Source: Locusta migratoria
Lineage: Eukaryota; Arthropoda; Insecta; Orthoptera; Acrididae
Direction of reading: 5' to 3'
NCBI GenBank assembly: GCA_026315105.1
Contig: CM048746.1
Span: forward strand, 565,081,940 to 565,145,939
Length of the DNA stretch: 64,000 nt
Shown: positions 20,700 through 32,225 of the stretch, one piece after another
Layout of the letters: every line of letters starts with the position of its first letter
Numbering within the stretch: position 1 is the stretch's first letter
Position numbers and translations under genes: made by a program
Notes under the pieces: model-generated
Databases searched by the model: none
Told to the model about the DNA's origin: nothing
What the model saw: only the letters and a program-made list of their open reading frames with translations

Positions 20700-22480
20700 A
20701 TGAGTGAACAAGTAAGTGGTCCTCACAATTGGGATACCAGTTACTTTGGAATAAGGTTGTGGTCACCTTTGTGCTCAGACGGCAAAGACTACCAAATCCA
20801 CCGGTGAGTCCCTCAACCGTTAGGGGTAAAACCCATTGGGGTCACAGGCAAGTAAGGCTAGCAACCTGCTTCCCAGCCATGTTGGCAACAATCAGAGCAA
20901 AATGCTTTGCACCTTTGGAGGTAACGGAGTCCCACCTCTAATTGACAGACCAGGGACTCCTCGAATACGAGTTGGCAAACGATCTGGAATGGGATGGGAA
21001 GCTATTAACATCAATGAGGATTACGCTGGGAAGAAGGTAGGGCTGGCAGAGGCTTCAAGTAAGATGGGGTTAGATGTTTTTACTGTTAGTGACCTTAGGG
21101 TAATGGGGGAGAAAGAGGACGAAGTCGGAGAATACAAGGTCTACCTCTCAGGAGTCAAAGTAGAAAGAGCACAGCGGAGTGTAGAGTTTTACATCAGGAA
21201 AACAATGAAACCCAGCATAATTGCAATAAGGTATGTAAATGAACGACTGATGTGGATAGATCTTGCCATCTCCAACAAGAAAATTAGGATTGTGTCAGTG
21301 AATTCGTCCTGTGGAGGTAAAGATCAAGATGATAGATTTTACAACGTATCACTGATATGGTTGTTAGAGTGAAGGAGGACAGTGTTTTGCTGATGGGTGA
21401 CGTCAATACAGGATAGGAAATCGAACAGAAGGGTATGAATAGGTTATGGGTAATTTTGGAGAGATATGGAGGCCAACACAAACGGTAAACAGCTTTTGGA
21501 TTTCTGTGCCAATATGGGCTTAGCTATCACTATATAATAGCCCAATTCTCGTAGCATGCATAATGGAGAATGTGCTGGCATTGCTAGGGCCTTACTTAGT
21601 AAAGAAGGAGCGATTCTGCTAAGGGAAAACAATTTATCTTTTCATCTTCTTTCCTTTTGTTATCTTTTCAAGAGCATTCGTACCGGAATCTACGTACGTG
21701 GGCCGTATAGATCACTGTTGCATTTTCATATTTTGTGTTGGAGTAAGCTGCTTTTCAGGAAGTGGAGCGACGCAGCATGATTTATGACGTAGGCCTATAG
21801 GATTTAATACGCATAGATGTCACCACCACTAAATTACTTTGGGGGCGACTCAGAGCAAAGGATATATCTCATAAGGAGGCCTAAACGGCAGGCAAAAATA
21901 TTGAAAAGTGTGTGTGTGTGGGGGGGGGGGGGGGGGGCGGACACGTCCACATCCCCTCCCCTCTCCTCGGCGGTAGCCCCCGTGTTGAAGTGGTCGATGA
22001 TAAACATAATTGTAGTAGTATTCGTGTCTTACTTGGCAGCTCGCTGATCAGTTTGCACATATACTGAACTTCCTCACATAATTTTCATTGTAGCCATTTT
22101 ATATAGTATGAAAATAGAACGTCTGGACAGTGTGGTAGTTATCATAGAAGTACAAAACAATTGCTTTTCAACACACCATAGAAGATTTTAAGGTACATTT
22201 ACAAAGAAAATCAACAACGGAGAGGTAGTGAGTCAGTAACTTTCTGATAAATGGATTTTCGCAAAAGTGCTTTAACAGAAATATATTCCGAATAGTACTT
22301 GTATTATACCATTGCTGCCTTTCAGATATATTTCTGAAAAGAGAGATCACTTCAAGACTATAAAAATCATTTTGAATTTAAATAGTACAAAGTGAAAACT
22401 CATGATTCCTGCTTAACTAAAACTAATTATCTAATAACTCTCCTTTTGCATCTACTCTCAACGAAGTAGACAATAACGAA
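20700..22480 (+). repeat. Chimeric repeat copy 1: LINE 5'/endonuclease plus foreign tail
   Basis: The left part (20700-21535) is the 5' region of an endonuclease/RT LINE. The frame 20836-21372 has the apurinic-type endonuclease block DVFTVSDLRV, VYLSGVKVERAQ, IIAIRYVNERLMWIDLAI and IRIVSVNSSCGGKDQDDRFYN, then GDVNT and KQLLDFC in broken frames. Near 21540 it passes into unrelated noncoding sequence (AGAATGTGCTGGCATTGCTAG, then CGTACCGGAATCTACG) to about 22480, with a (GT)n(G)n tract at 21907-21937. The same join is found in the copy at 29613-31223, so it is a property of the repeat family and not of this locus. Confidence 0.75.
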
Positions 22481-22984
22481 CAAGATTACTGAGCTCATTT
22501 TTATCGGGCTTTCCTCCAGAATGACGCTGCAAGTATTTTTTTCTGTCTGTACGAAACTAGGCTTATATTTATAATCAAATATGGGTCAGAACTCTTAGTC
22601 TATAACACTTCAAATACATTCGACAGCTTCCTAATCGATGCCCAATAGAATTCCTAGTACCTGTATGATTATTACAGGTGACTACATTTCAATGGAAATT
22701 CGGTATGGTGTAATGCTTAGCTATACTTTGATATTAATACAGGCAATGTACCCTATGCATTAACCATTTGTATTAACCTTACCCATGACAATTGTTACGT
22801 GTGTAATACATTATTCTATAACTGTCAGATATTATATAACCGTCCCTATACGGACGATATAATTACTTTCATATACACCATACAGTTAATTAATTAATGC
22901 CTAAAAGAAAAAAATACGCTCATTTTGAATAATATTAATATTTCTAAGATATTTTATTATAATTAACTGGTAATACATTTATAT
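22481..22984. other. Unassigned AT-rich stretch
   Basis: AT-rich, with no ORF or repeat I recognise. Confidence 0.35.
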
Positions 22985-23260
22985 TGTTGTTGTCTGATGC
23001 AGGGTCTAAAGATGAGGTTATTGGAATCTCGAAACATTTAATTGGTTAAAAATTTTAAAAAAGAACGGCGGAAGGTTTTTCATTTGCTAAATTAAAAACA
23101 TTACTGAGTTTTCATCATTACTGCAGTACGCCGCTCTACCTCCGAGGATGCCTTCCGCAGATGGGGGCGAAACGTCAGGGGAAGTTTCAGATATGGACCA
23201 CGGCATCTCAGCCCGGAAGCTTTAAGTAATGACGACACCTGCCGTGAAAGCCTTCATTCT
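22985..23260 (+). ncRNA. Two adjacent hammerhead-like cores (Penelope-type ends)
   Basis: The first core reads CTAAAGA (23006-23012), a GAG/CTC stem and GAAA (23031-23034). The second reads CCGAGGA (23142-23148), a GCC..GGC stem and GAAACGTCAGG (GAAA at 23169-23172). Each has one substitution in the otherwise invariant CTGANGA box, so both are probably inactive. The second has the ACGTCAGG downstream part and CAGCCCGGAAG that commonly follow Penelope-type motifs. Confidence 0.5.
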
Positions 23261-24556
23261 ATGATCATTACTGGGTTTCTTTTAAAGTTTTATTTAAAAA
23301 CTGTAAGTTTCAGCAGTGCTGTTATGGCAAATTGAAATATCGGTGTTTCTCTCTGGTTGTTACTATAGAATGAAAAGAAAAACTATTATAACTGAGACCA
23401 AACGAGTAACGAAAAGTAGGAAAGTGCCGATTATTAAGTACTAAAGTAGCGGCATCGGTATTAACCGCTCGGCTTTTCCTATCCCCACTGCCAGATACAT
23501 GCAGCGCCCTCTACTATTTTTTGCCACGCGTCACATATGTGCTGTTGTCAGTCGACGAACGTTTTCTGTATTTGTTGTACGATTCGCTCTATACACAGGA
23601 CAATGAGAAACGATTCGGAGCTCAGTATTCCTTTGTGTTAGTCTATTCAAAAATTAACGACGTGCTCCCGATCACAGCTGTGTTGAATCAACCTAGATTA
23701 ACAAGCGGTGTGCTCTGACTGCCATTAGTAGTCGCACCAATAGCAAAGGGCTACTGTTGGGCAGCATTGTGCTGAGCCGAAGAATACGAGAATGTTCCAC
23801 AGTGTGTTTAAAATGTTTGTAACGTTATTAACGTGATGAAAAGTTCAAATTTATGATGGTAGCAGATAAAGTGACGAAGTGAATAAACTTACATCAAGAT
23901 CGTTGAAATAGGTATCTCAACGAAAAGTTCACATCTGTTTGAACTGTGCGTCATACAATACAGCATTAAACCTTTATAAAACACACTATGCAAAATAAGC
24001 GTATGTCTGAGCTTAGCACAATGCTGTAAAACACTGTTTGTTTGCTGTTGTTATGATTACCCTTGTCAGGCAGCGTACAGGACTCTGTAATCTAGGTGGC
24101 GTTCGTTGAAAATAGCAAGTGAAACAAAGAGAACGATCAAAATAAAGGGTGGAAACGGTCGACAGTGAAATATCACGGACATACGTAATCTTAGATTTGA
24201 AATTAATTTTTTTATGAATAATAAAGATACAGGAATAAAGAGAGTTACGTCCCAGCTCTGTTAAAAAAATTTCGGAACAGTGGTAATGCCACTGGAGCGA
24301 ATTACGATCCGCATCCCTGGACACGCATGTCTTGATAGTGTACGAATCGATTTTTTTAAAATGGCTTATGTAGATAAGATTTTTCAGGAAGCACTTAAGA
24401 CTGCCTGAAAAAATAAGTAACAAATGCAAATGCATTCCATTGATTTTGTGTGATTGATAATCTATTATTTGAGATTATATCAAACGCTTCTCTTTGTCTT
24501 TTTAATATAATTTATTGACGATCCAAGGTATTTAAAATCTTATGAAGTACTTCTTA
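23261..24556. other. Unassigned AT-rich stretch
   Basis: The ORFs at 23521-23718 and 24013-24435 have no recognisable domain. Nothing else is supported. Confidence 0.3.
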
Positions 24557-24710
24557 TCTATATATAAAAATGTTGTTTGGGTTCGTGTGTTTCGAAATCT
24601 CAAAAAGTTCTTCACCGACTGAGCTCCAAATTTGTCACAACGTTGCACTGTAACACAGGAAGGTTTGATACCATTTCATTTAATATATTGCACATAATCT
24701 GTATATATAT
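24557..24710 (+). mobile_element. Helitron-like 5'-end fragment
   Basis: This begins TCTATATATAAAAATG and continues with a GAAATCTCAAAAAG..ACTGAGC block in the style of insect Helitron left ends. It is cut by the mariner at about 24711. No right end is visible. Confidence 0.4.
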
Positions 24711-25920
24711 GACACTTCGCCCACAAAATAAGTTCCGTTTCTGTTTCTTCCGCGGCAGCGATACGATCCTACTTCCGAGCATGCGCGGCAGTTACAAGGA
24801 GAAGACATGTACGCCATTTTCTGATCGCTGCTGCCGACGTGTGCTTTGTAGATCTTTGTCAGCCGTAATTGAAAATGGCCCGCATGTGAAATCAAATCTC
24901 TGATGCGTTTTCTAAATGCAAAGAAAGTTAAACCAAAGGAAATTCATCGGTAAACCTGCGAGGGTTACGGACAAAATGCTAGGAGTAATTGAGTGTTTAG
25001 AAGATGTGTCAGACAGTTCAGTGAACGACGTGATCAAGTGCACGATGAAGAAGTGGATGCCCATCAGTGGTTACTGATGAACTGCTTCAAACAACTGAAG
25101 AGAAGATTAAGCACAAACGTAAGTTTACATTCAGTGCCCTTGCTATGGAAGTTCCGCAAATCTCACGATCTCGGTTTCATGAAATTGTTTCTGAAAAACT
25201 GAAATTTCGTAAATTTTGCTCACATTGGACGCCCAAATTTCTTACTAGACAACACAAAAAACAACGGATGGACAGTGCACTTTAGTTTTTCAGACGCTGC
25301 AATGAAGAATGCGATGGTTTCCTTTCGCGAATATTCACGGGGGATGAAACTTGGTTATCGTACTACGCTCCTGAAACAAAGCTGCAAACAATGGAATGGA
25401 GACACACTTCATCTCTAACGAAGGTTAGGCCTAAGTTCACCGTTTCTTGGCACAGTAAAGGCATTTTGCTGATTGATTTCTTACCACGAGGATAAAACAA
25501 TCAACGCACATGGTTACTGCGACACCATTAAGAAATTGCCCCGCGCAATACGGAACAAGCGCAGAGGATTATTGTAAAAAGTTTTTTCTATCATCCTCCG
25601 TACAGCCCGGACCTCGCTCTTAGCGACTTTCATCTCTTCTTATACCTAAAATCTGTCCTTGGTGGTCAACACTTCAACGATGATGACGAGCTGAATGAAC
25701 ATGTTACCACATGATTGATGACATGGGCGGCAACCTTCTATGAATAAGGCATACAGAAAATTGTGCCACGCTAAGACATGTGCCTACAATATTTCGGAAG
25801 CTATGTAGAAACGTATTTTAACAGTTGTAGATTTTTGTACAATAAATATTTTTTCTGTATCTGTACAGTTTTGTTTTATATAAACAAACGGAACTAACTT
25901 TGTGGACATACATCGTATAT
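24711..25920 (+). mobile_element. Mariner element with recognisable termini
   Basis: The left terminus contains CCCACAAAATAAGTTCCGTTT (24720-24740). The right terminus, in complement, contains TCCACAAAGTTAGTTCCGTTT (25875-25910). These are imperfect inverted terminal repeats of mariner type in an AT-rich, TA-containing target. The ~1.2-kb length fits a nearly full-length mariner. The enclosed transposase is broken. Confidence 0.8.
24903..25890 (+). pseudogene. Mariner transposase pseudogene
   Basis: From the ATG at 24903 the frames give an N-terminal helix-turn-helix part (NAKKVKPKEIHR), then VTDELLQTTEEKIKHKRKFT, EIVSEKLKFRKFC and HWTPKFLTRQHKKQRM. Next comes the first catalytic block TGDETWLSYYAPETK (25342-25380) followed by TMEWRHTSS. 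The C-terminal block PPYSPDLALSDFHLF (about 25600-25645) has the third acidic position, then GGQHFNDDDELN, FYE and GIQKIVPR. The segment that should hold the HDNARPH motif with the second aspartate is missing between the RGLL-like and HPPYSPD parts. Several stops occur as well. It cannot encode an active enzyme. Confidence 0.88.
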
Positions 25921-26585
25921 TTCTACAAATCCTTGAGGTCTAGAGGTATGTAGGATTCGATTTTCATCACGTCTTCAGTCTTTCGACTTCTTTTAACGGG
26001 ACATTTCTCAGACAAGTATGAAGATAATGGTGGTAGTGCAGGTGTCTTTGAAGTAAGACCGATTTAAAAAGTATAGCAAGCTAGACTGTTTATTGTTGAA
26101 TACCCCTTGATTTAAACCACCTTTATATTGGAATATTTAAAGTGGTAGAGAGTACTGCCTACAAATATAATTATTTCTTTTCTGGGTTAAGCTTTTTGTC
26201 ATCTTATACGTGATGTCTCTGGGTATTCATTACTGCACACACTATGAACTACTTGTGAATTAACCACAACAAAGAAAATACTGCAATTCAGAGGTTATAA
26301 AATCAGCGGAAAACTGAAAGAACTTTTTACAGCGTTCAAACAAATGGTTTTATTTTATTTTAAAGAGGCGTATGACAGTTATGTACACCCACTCAAAAGA
26401 AATTGCAGTCTTGACCTGAGATTATCTCTACGTAACACGTTAAGTCGTTACAAACGCCCTTTGAAAACCAGTAAATAGGCCTATTTCGATTGTTTTCGAA
26501 ATGATAAAATAGCAAAAATCGGTCAGATGATGAGTTATGTCCCTTCAAAATCACAAGATTATTATGTATACAACTCTTTTTATTG
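25921..26585. other. Unassigned AT-rich stretch
   Basis: No ORF or repeat is recognised between the two mariner copies. Confidence 0.35.
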
Positions 26586-27164
26586 TACGTCTGTTAGTTA
26601 CTGTTCAGTGCTGTATTGAGTAGATGTTGTGTCGTACAGTAACGAATTTCAAGACTGCAGAGTTAGAGGAGCAACGCGTCTGCATTACATTTTACGTGAA
26701 ATGCAAAAAGATCTTTAGAGAAACACGCTATATGACGCAGAAAGATTACGGAAATGACTACTTAGACCGTAATCGTTGTTACAAATGGTTCACTCGGTTT
26801 AAAAATGGTTGGAAATAAAGATTACCCTCGTTCAAGATGCCCTTCGACGTACATCGACGACGTTCGTCAGGAACGTCAATTGAATTGTGCATGTCAGTTG
26901 AATATTGACTATTAGAGAGATTGCAGCAGAATGAAACGTTTCATTTGGATTACACAGCAGCTTGGAATGCATCGTGTTGCGTCCAAGTCTGCCATACGGC
27001 TCATGAATCAAGTCCAGAATGACCATCGTCTCGTAATCTCCGAACAGCTTTTCGATCCCGCAAATGAGAATGAAAAGTTCCCAAAGACAATGATGAGACG
27101 TGGGTCTACAGTCATGAAGTTGAGGTTCAATATTCGCAAGGAGTCAGCGAAGGTTGTCCGAGAC
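26586..27164 (+). pseudogene. Second mariner transposase remnant
   Basis: 26624-26818 encodes an N-terminal helix-turn-helix region, LEEQRVCITFYVKCKK and DYLDRNRCYKWFTRFKNG, the hallmark start of mariner transposases. After stops come LGMHRVASK (26955-26985), LVISEQLFD and the degraded first catalytic block DETWVYSHEVE (about 27093-27125). The remaining C-terminal half is absent because the sequence changes at ~27165 to a Penelope fragment. It belongs to a different mariner lineage from the 24711 copy. Confidence 0.8.
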
Positions 27165-27440
27165 CGTTGTATATGAGATACTCTGTCCGCAATGTGATGC
27201 CAGATACGTAGGTCAAATGGGCGGAAGCTTCAGTACTAGATTTAAATAGCATGGTGCTGTCAACAACCCAAAGTCAGCCTTTTCCTTCAATTTAGCACTT
27301 AACAAACACGGATTATAGGGTATTGGTGATGATCTACGTATTCTGTATGTGCAACCTAAGGGGCTGGCACTCAACATCTTAGAAGATATCGGCATCATGA
27401 AATGCAGGATTATGGAGAGCCGTACCGCCCATCGCGACAA
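27165..27440 (+). pseudogene. Penelope-like GIY-YIG fragment
   Basis: Plus-strand reading gives VYEILCPQCDARYVGQMGGS, FSTRFK, a stop, then SAFSFNLALNKHG and LRILYVQPKG. This follows the GIY-YIG nuclease domain of Penelope-like retroelements (GVY...C..C...YVGQTGR.F..R), with the active-site VY and YVG preserved in sequence. Two stops interrupt it. It joins the mariner remnant directly. Confidence 0.8.
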
Positions 27441-28032
27441 TGTTTAATTGACTACATAAATGCCCCGTTCTGTCAGGTACTGTTGAGTATATATGTTTTG
27501 TGACTGTATTGGTCTAGAATCACTGTAATATAACAGCTGGAAATAAACGTTATGATTTTTACTCTAAACATATAATTCTTTTTGTGTTTAAATTTTCATA
27601 ATTTTAATTTCTTGAATTTTAACGATTACAGTAAATAGTACTACAGTACAGATACAAAGGTATTTTACTATCAATGTTATGCGGTAAATGATTCACAGAT
27701 ATAGATTCAGAAGTTACTGAGAAAAAGGGGCATTTATACTGAAAAATGTCACTTTGGGAAAATTGCGTTTAAAGAAAAAAAATAATATACAGCCAAATGA
27801 TACATAAATTAATATGTTAGAATCCTCCTGGATGGTAGTCCTCATCTCCTCCTTCATATTCCTCAGCCAGTGCCGCCCTCCTTCTCTGGGGTCTGGCTTC
27901 TTTTGACATACTGTTTGTTGCAGTTTCTGACTTCATAATTCGCTGTTAGGCCACCACACTTTTAGTGGTGTAACATTTATGAATTCCATGATATTTCAAA
28001 TAGTCTTCAACAATAGCCCTCATAAAAGTTAG
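27441..28032. other. Unassigned AT-rich stretch
   Basis: It may include the 3' UTR of the Penelope fragment up to about 27560. No other feature is seen. Confidence 0.35.
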
Positions 28033-28237
28033 GGCCGGCCGCGGTGGCCGAGGGGACTAAGGCGCTCCAGTCACGGTCCGCACGGCCACTACGGTCGGGG
28101 GTTCGAATCCCCCCTCGGGCATGGATATTTGTGCCGTCCTAGTTCGTAAGTAGTTCATAAGTAGTTTGTAAGATTAGGGACTGATGACCCCGTAGTTAAG
28201 TCCCATAGTCTATACAAACATTTGAACATTTTTTTTG
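28033..28237 (+). mobile_element. SINE type A
   Basis: Full-length, well-preserved type A copy with B box GGGGGTTCGAATCCCCCC. Target duplication AAAAGTTAG is at 28024-28032 and 28238-28246. Confidence 0.93.
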
Positions 28238-28246
28238 AAAAGTTAG

Positions 28247-29411
28247 AACAGCATGAAAAACACAGAAACTAAAATACGGCTAGTGGATAACTGTTATTGT
28301 CAAACACAAACATATGTTCAGTTCAAAGTGTTTACTGCAAAGTACCGCTAGTGTAGGCAACTTACGAAACGGGCAGGTCTCTACAAAACAAGAAACGACA
28401 ACCTTCTAGAGTATATAGTTCCAGAGAAAAATGACAATATGCGAAATGATGAAAAAAAAAAAATTCTTAGAAATGTCAGTGCGTGATTATTTTCAAATAC
28501 TTGTTAAAAATAGTAAATAATCGAGTATTTCAATATAGCATAAACATTCAAATTTTAATAATTTTCATAAAAGTAAAAATGTCAAATTTTGTCATTTTGG
28601 GCGGTACGACACCTCTTAAATACCATGACAGTGCACTGAATGAACAAATTGAATTAAAGCACAAGAGCATATCAAGTAACTATAAACAATGTTTTCAGGG
28701 TATTAAATCTAGAGATCTTCACAAATCCCAACTGTAGGTACTTCGCCTTCCCTTCATACACTATTTTATATTTTCATTATAGCTTATGCTAGTCCTTTCC
28801 TCAGAGCTTTGGCCTAATTTTAGTGCTCATAATTGCATTCTGGTTTAATGAGTAAGTATATCATTAAGTTTGGGGCCAACCATTTGGATAGTTTCGCGGA
28901 TTAATGCAATATTCTTTTCTTATTCGTCCTCTTATTATACACTATCATTCAAGTTATTTTTTGAATTATGTATAATTTAATTTTGGGTCCTACCTTTCCT
29001 GGTAAGTTACTAGTGCCTCTCTGTTACATAAATGCAGTCGGGTTAACATTCAGGGTCACTGGGCGCTAGTTATTAAGCTCTCTTTTCGTGCAATTACGAC
29101 CACAAATCTGAGAGTATGGCCGTTGGACGGCGCCACTAGCGCATAGTTGCCGATACCGCAGCTTGCTTGCTTGCCCGCCGGCAGTTCAACTGCTACGGTG
29201 GCCGTTATATGGCTGAAGCGGTGCTTGGGCGGTTTGGTAAGTCGCATTTCTACTTAGGGCTTACATTTTTAGTTTGGTGCCGACTTTTTTTTTTTCTTCG
29301 ATGTCCCGCTTCTTGATTATATGACTTATTGTTTTACATGCGGGCCCTGCTTTGTGAGTGGCTATGTCGCGTCCAAGTGGCCTACAGTGCCTCCTGGCTT
29401 GTTGCATGTAC
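28247..29411. other. Unassigned; AT-rich then moderately GC-rich
   Basis: The ORFs (28483-28737 plus, 29056-29247 minus) have no recognisable domain. The 29090-29260 part is GC-richer and is followed by TTTGGTGCCGAC and a T run at 29285-29296, which could be an LTR remnant, but no paired LTR is seen. Confidence 0.3.
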
Positions 29412-29612
29412 CAGATGTTCAAATGTTTGTATAGCTTATGGGACTTAACTACGGGGTTATCAGTCCCTAAACTTACAAACTACTTATGAACTAGCTAATA
29501 CTAAGGACGGCACAAATATCCATTCCCGAGGGGGGATTCGAACCCCCGACCGTATTGGCCGTTCAGACCGTGACTAGAGCGCCTCAGTCCCCTCGGCCAC
29601 CGCGGCCGGCTA
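29412..29612 (-). mobile_element. SINE type A, at the edge of chimeric repeat copy 2
   Basis: Reverse-oriented full-length type A copy (B box complement GGGGGATTCGAACCCCC at ~29525). I find no convincing target duplication. Its right edge is exactly where chimeric repeat copy 2 begins. Confidence 0.88.
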
Positions 29613-31223
29613 TGTTTCAGCTGTTAGTGACCTTAGGGTAAGGGAAGAGAAAGAGGACGAAGTCGGAGAAGAAAAGATCTGCCTCTCAGGAGTCAAAGTA
29701 GGAAGAGCGCAGTGGGGTGTAGGGTTTTACATCAGGAAAACAATCGAACTCAGCATAATTGCAGTAAGGTATATAAATGAACGACTGATGTGGATAGATC
29801 TGGACATCTCCAACAAGAAAATTAGAATTGTCAGTATATTGGTCCTGTGAAGGTAAAGACCAAGATGATAGATTTTACAACGCATCATTGATGTGGTTGT
29901 TAGAGTGAAGGAGGACAGTGTTTTGCTGATGGGTGACTTCAATGCTAGGATAGGAAATCTAACAGAAGGGTATGAAAAGGTTATGAGTAATTTTGGAGAG
30001 AATATGGAGGCCAACAGAAACGGTAAACAGCTTTTGGATTCATGTGCCAGTATGGGCTTAACTGTCACTATATATATACATAAAGCCCAATTTTGGTAGC
30101 ATGCGTCATGGAGAATGTGCTGGCATTGCTAGAACTTTACTTAGTAAAATGTTCAAATGTTTGTAGAGTCTATGGAACTTAACTACGGGGTCATCAGTCC
30201 CTAAACTTATAAACTACTTATGAACTACTTACAACTAAGGACGGCACAAATATCCATGCCCGAGGGGGGATTCGAACCCCGACCGTAGTGGCCGTGCGGA
30301 CCGTGACTGGAGCGCCTCAATCCCCTCGGCTACCGCGGCCGGCTTTACTTAGTAAAGAAGGAGCGATTGTGCTAAGGGAACACAATTTTTCTTTTTGTTT
30401 TACCTTTCTTTTTGTTCTCTTTTCACACGCATTCGTACCGGAATCTACGTATAGATCACTGTTGCATTTTCATATTTTGTGTTGGTTTAAGCTGCTTTTC
30501 AGGAAGTGGAGCGACTCAGCATGATTTATGACGTAGGCCTATAGGATTTAATACGTATAGATGTTACCACCACTAAATTACTTTGGGGACGACTCAGAGC
30601 AAAGGATATAATTAACTCGTAAGGAGGCCTAAACGGAAGGCAAAAATATTGGAAGGGGGGAGGGGTGGACATTGCAGTAGAATGTTTAAGCATTTAGTGA
30701 AATATTAATGTTTGCCTACAAGTGAAGGCATAACTTTGTGGAAGATCTTGTATACAGGCGTTTCTTGGAACCTACACTACAAAGAAGATGGGGACTCGGC
30801 AGCTCGCTGATAGTTTGCACTTATACTGTACTTCCTCGCAGAATTGTCATTGTAGCCATCTTATAAAGTATCAAAATAGAACTTCTGGACAGTGTTGTAA
30901 CAGAAGTACGAAACAATGTCTTTTCAAGATTTTAAGGTACATTTACGAAGAAAATCAACAACGGAGAGGTAGTGAGTCAGTAACTTTCTGATAAATGGAT
31001 TTTTGCAAAAGTGTTGTAACAGAAATATATTCCGAATAGTACTTGTAATATACTACTGCTGCCTTTCAGATATATTTGTGAAAAGAGACATCTCTTCAAG
31101 ACTATAACAACCATTTTGAATTGAAACAGTACAAAGTTAAAACTCATGATTCCTGCTCAATTAAAACTAATTATCTAATAACTCACCTTTTTCATTTACT
31201 CTCAACCAAGTAGACAACAAGTA
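29613..31223 (+). repeat. Chimeric repeat copy 2: LINE endonuclease plus foreign tail
   Basis: This matches 21070-22480: VSDLRV.RE.EDE, ICLSGVKVGRAQWGVGFYIR, YINERLMWIDLDI and the GDFNARIGN block with DSCASMGLTVT (29893-30099). It then passes into the same foreign tail (GAATGTGCTGGCATTGCTAG). It keeps the endonuclease GDFN motif better than copy 1. A type A SINE is inserted at 30149-30342. A ~200-bp central stretch (30665-30790) differs from copy 1. Confidence 0.78.
30149..30342 (-). mobile_element. SINE type A in chimeric repeat
   Basis: Reverse type A copy. A 14-bp target duplication CTTTACTTAGTAAA is perfect at 30135-30148 and 30343-30356. The empty site is visible in the paralogous copy at about 21590-21604, which proves insertion after the repeat spread. 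Confidence 0.95.
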
Positions 31224-31702
31224 AAAGAGTAGGGTAGACATTTTATTATATGACAGACGTCACTATTTTATTTGATTGTAATTTACAGATGAAATTGAAG
31301 ATGAAATTTCGGTCGCTAAACTCAAATACAAATAAAAAAGTTTAAACTTGACAACTGTTGCGAATCTAATTATTAAAGACAAAATAAGCTTGTCAGGTTA
31401 GGTCAAATGTCAAAGCCATGTTGATAGTTTTCACTGACTGTTAACAGGGACTTTCTGTGATGCCTGAGGGAATATGGGAGAAGGAAACAACCTAAAATGT
31501 GGCGAGACAAATCACTGCTCTTGAATAACGATAAAGCAACCCCACATTCATCCTTCTTGGTGCGTACGGTTGCTCAAGTTACAAAATTAGTGTGCTGCCT
31601 CATCGTCCGAATTCTCCATTTTTGTAAAGGTTAGGTTCCATTATATGGAACGATGGGCTAAACGGCCACAAATTAAATATTAGAAACATTAAACTAAGCA
31701 GA
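31224..31702. other. Unassigned, with a decayed Penelope-type end
   Basis: At 31283-31330 the plus strand reads TTGAAGATGAAATTTCGGTC and CTAAACTC then AATACAAATAAAA, resembling a degraded hammerhead-type Penelope terminus. The rest is featureless. Confidence 0.35.
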
Positions 31703-31962
31703 ATTAGCCGTAAAAATCTTTTGCATTTATTGTCGCAAATCGATTTGTTATCTTAGTAACTATCCTTGTGTGCAGATGCAGAAATTCACATAAGATGTTA
31801 CATGAATTTTGGAATTACACATATATCTGACGTATTCTATGATACATTTTCCACCTAGTTTGATAGCTTGCAATATCTGGGAAGTGTATTATGAAATACG
31901 TCACATTTATGTGTTATGCCAAATTTCATGTAACATCTTTTGTCAATTTCTCCATCTGCACT

Positions 31963-32165
31963 GCCGCGGCGGAGCGACCGAGCGCATTAAGTCGCTATGC
32001 TCCGATGCGCGAGGCCGTTCCCCGTCGGGGGTTCGAATCCCGCCCCCTTCGGGCATGGCTGTTTGTGTTGTCTTTAGTATACGGTAGTTCATAAGTAGTT
32101 TGTAAGTTTAGGGACTGATGAACCCGTAGTTAAGTCCCTTACGTTTGACAAACATTTGAACATTT
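31963..32165 (+). mobile_element. SINE type C (third tRNA head)
   Basis: The head reads GCCGCGGCGGAGCGACCGAG and has B box GGGGGTTCGAATCCCGCCC. The middle of the head differs from types A and B, while the 3' body (TTCATAAGTAGTTTGTAAG, TACG..TGACAAACATTTG) is shared. A 12-bp target duplication with one mismatch (TCCATCTGCACT/TCCAACTGCACT) flanks it. Confidence 0.9.
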
Positions 32166-32170
32166 TCCAA

Positions 32171-32225
32171 CTGCACTGAGGATGGTTACTAGGATAACTG
32201 AAATCGTTTTGCGCCAATAAATGCA
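32171..32225 (+). ncRNA. Hammerhead-like core in foldback arm
   Basis: CTGAGGA (32176-32182) is followed by T, a GGTTA/TAACT stem with loop CTAGGA, and GAAA (32200-32203). Upstream TGCA can pair with downstream TGCG to form stem I. Stem III would be minimal. The other arm has the same region with core substitutions. Confidence 0.45.
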
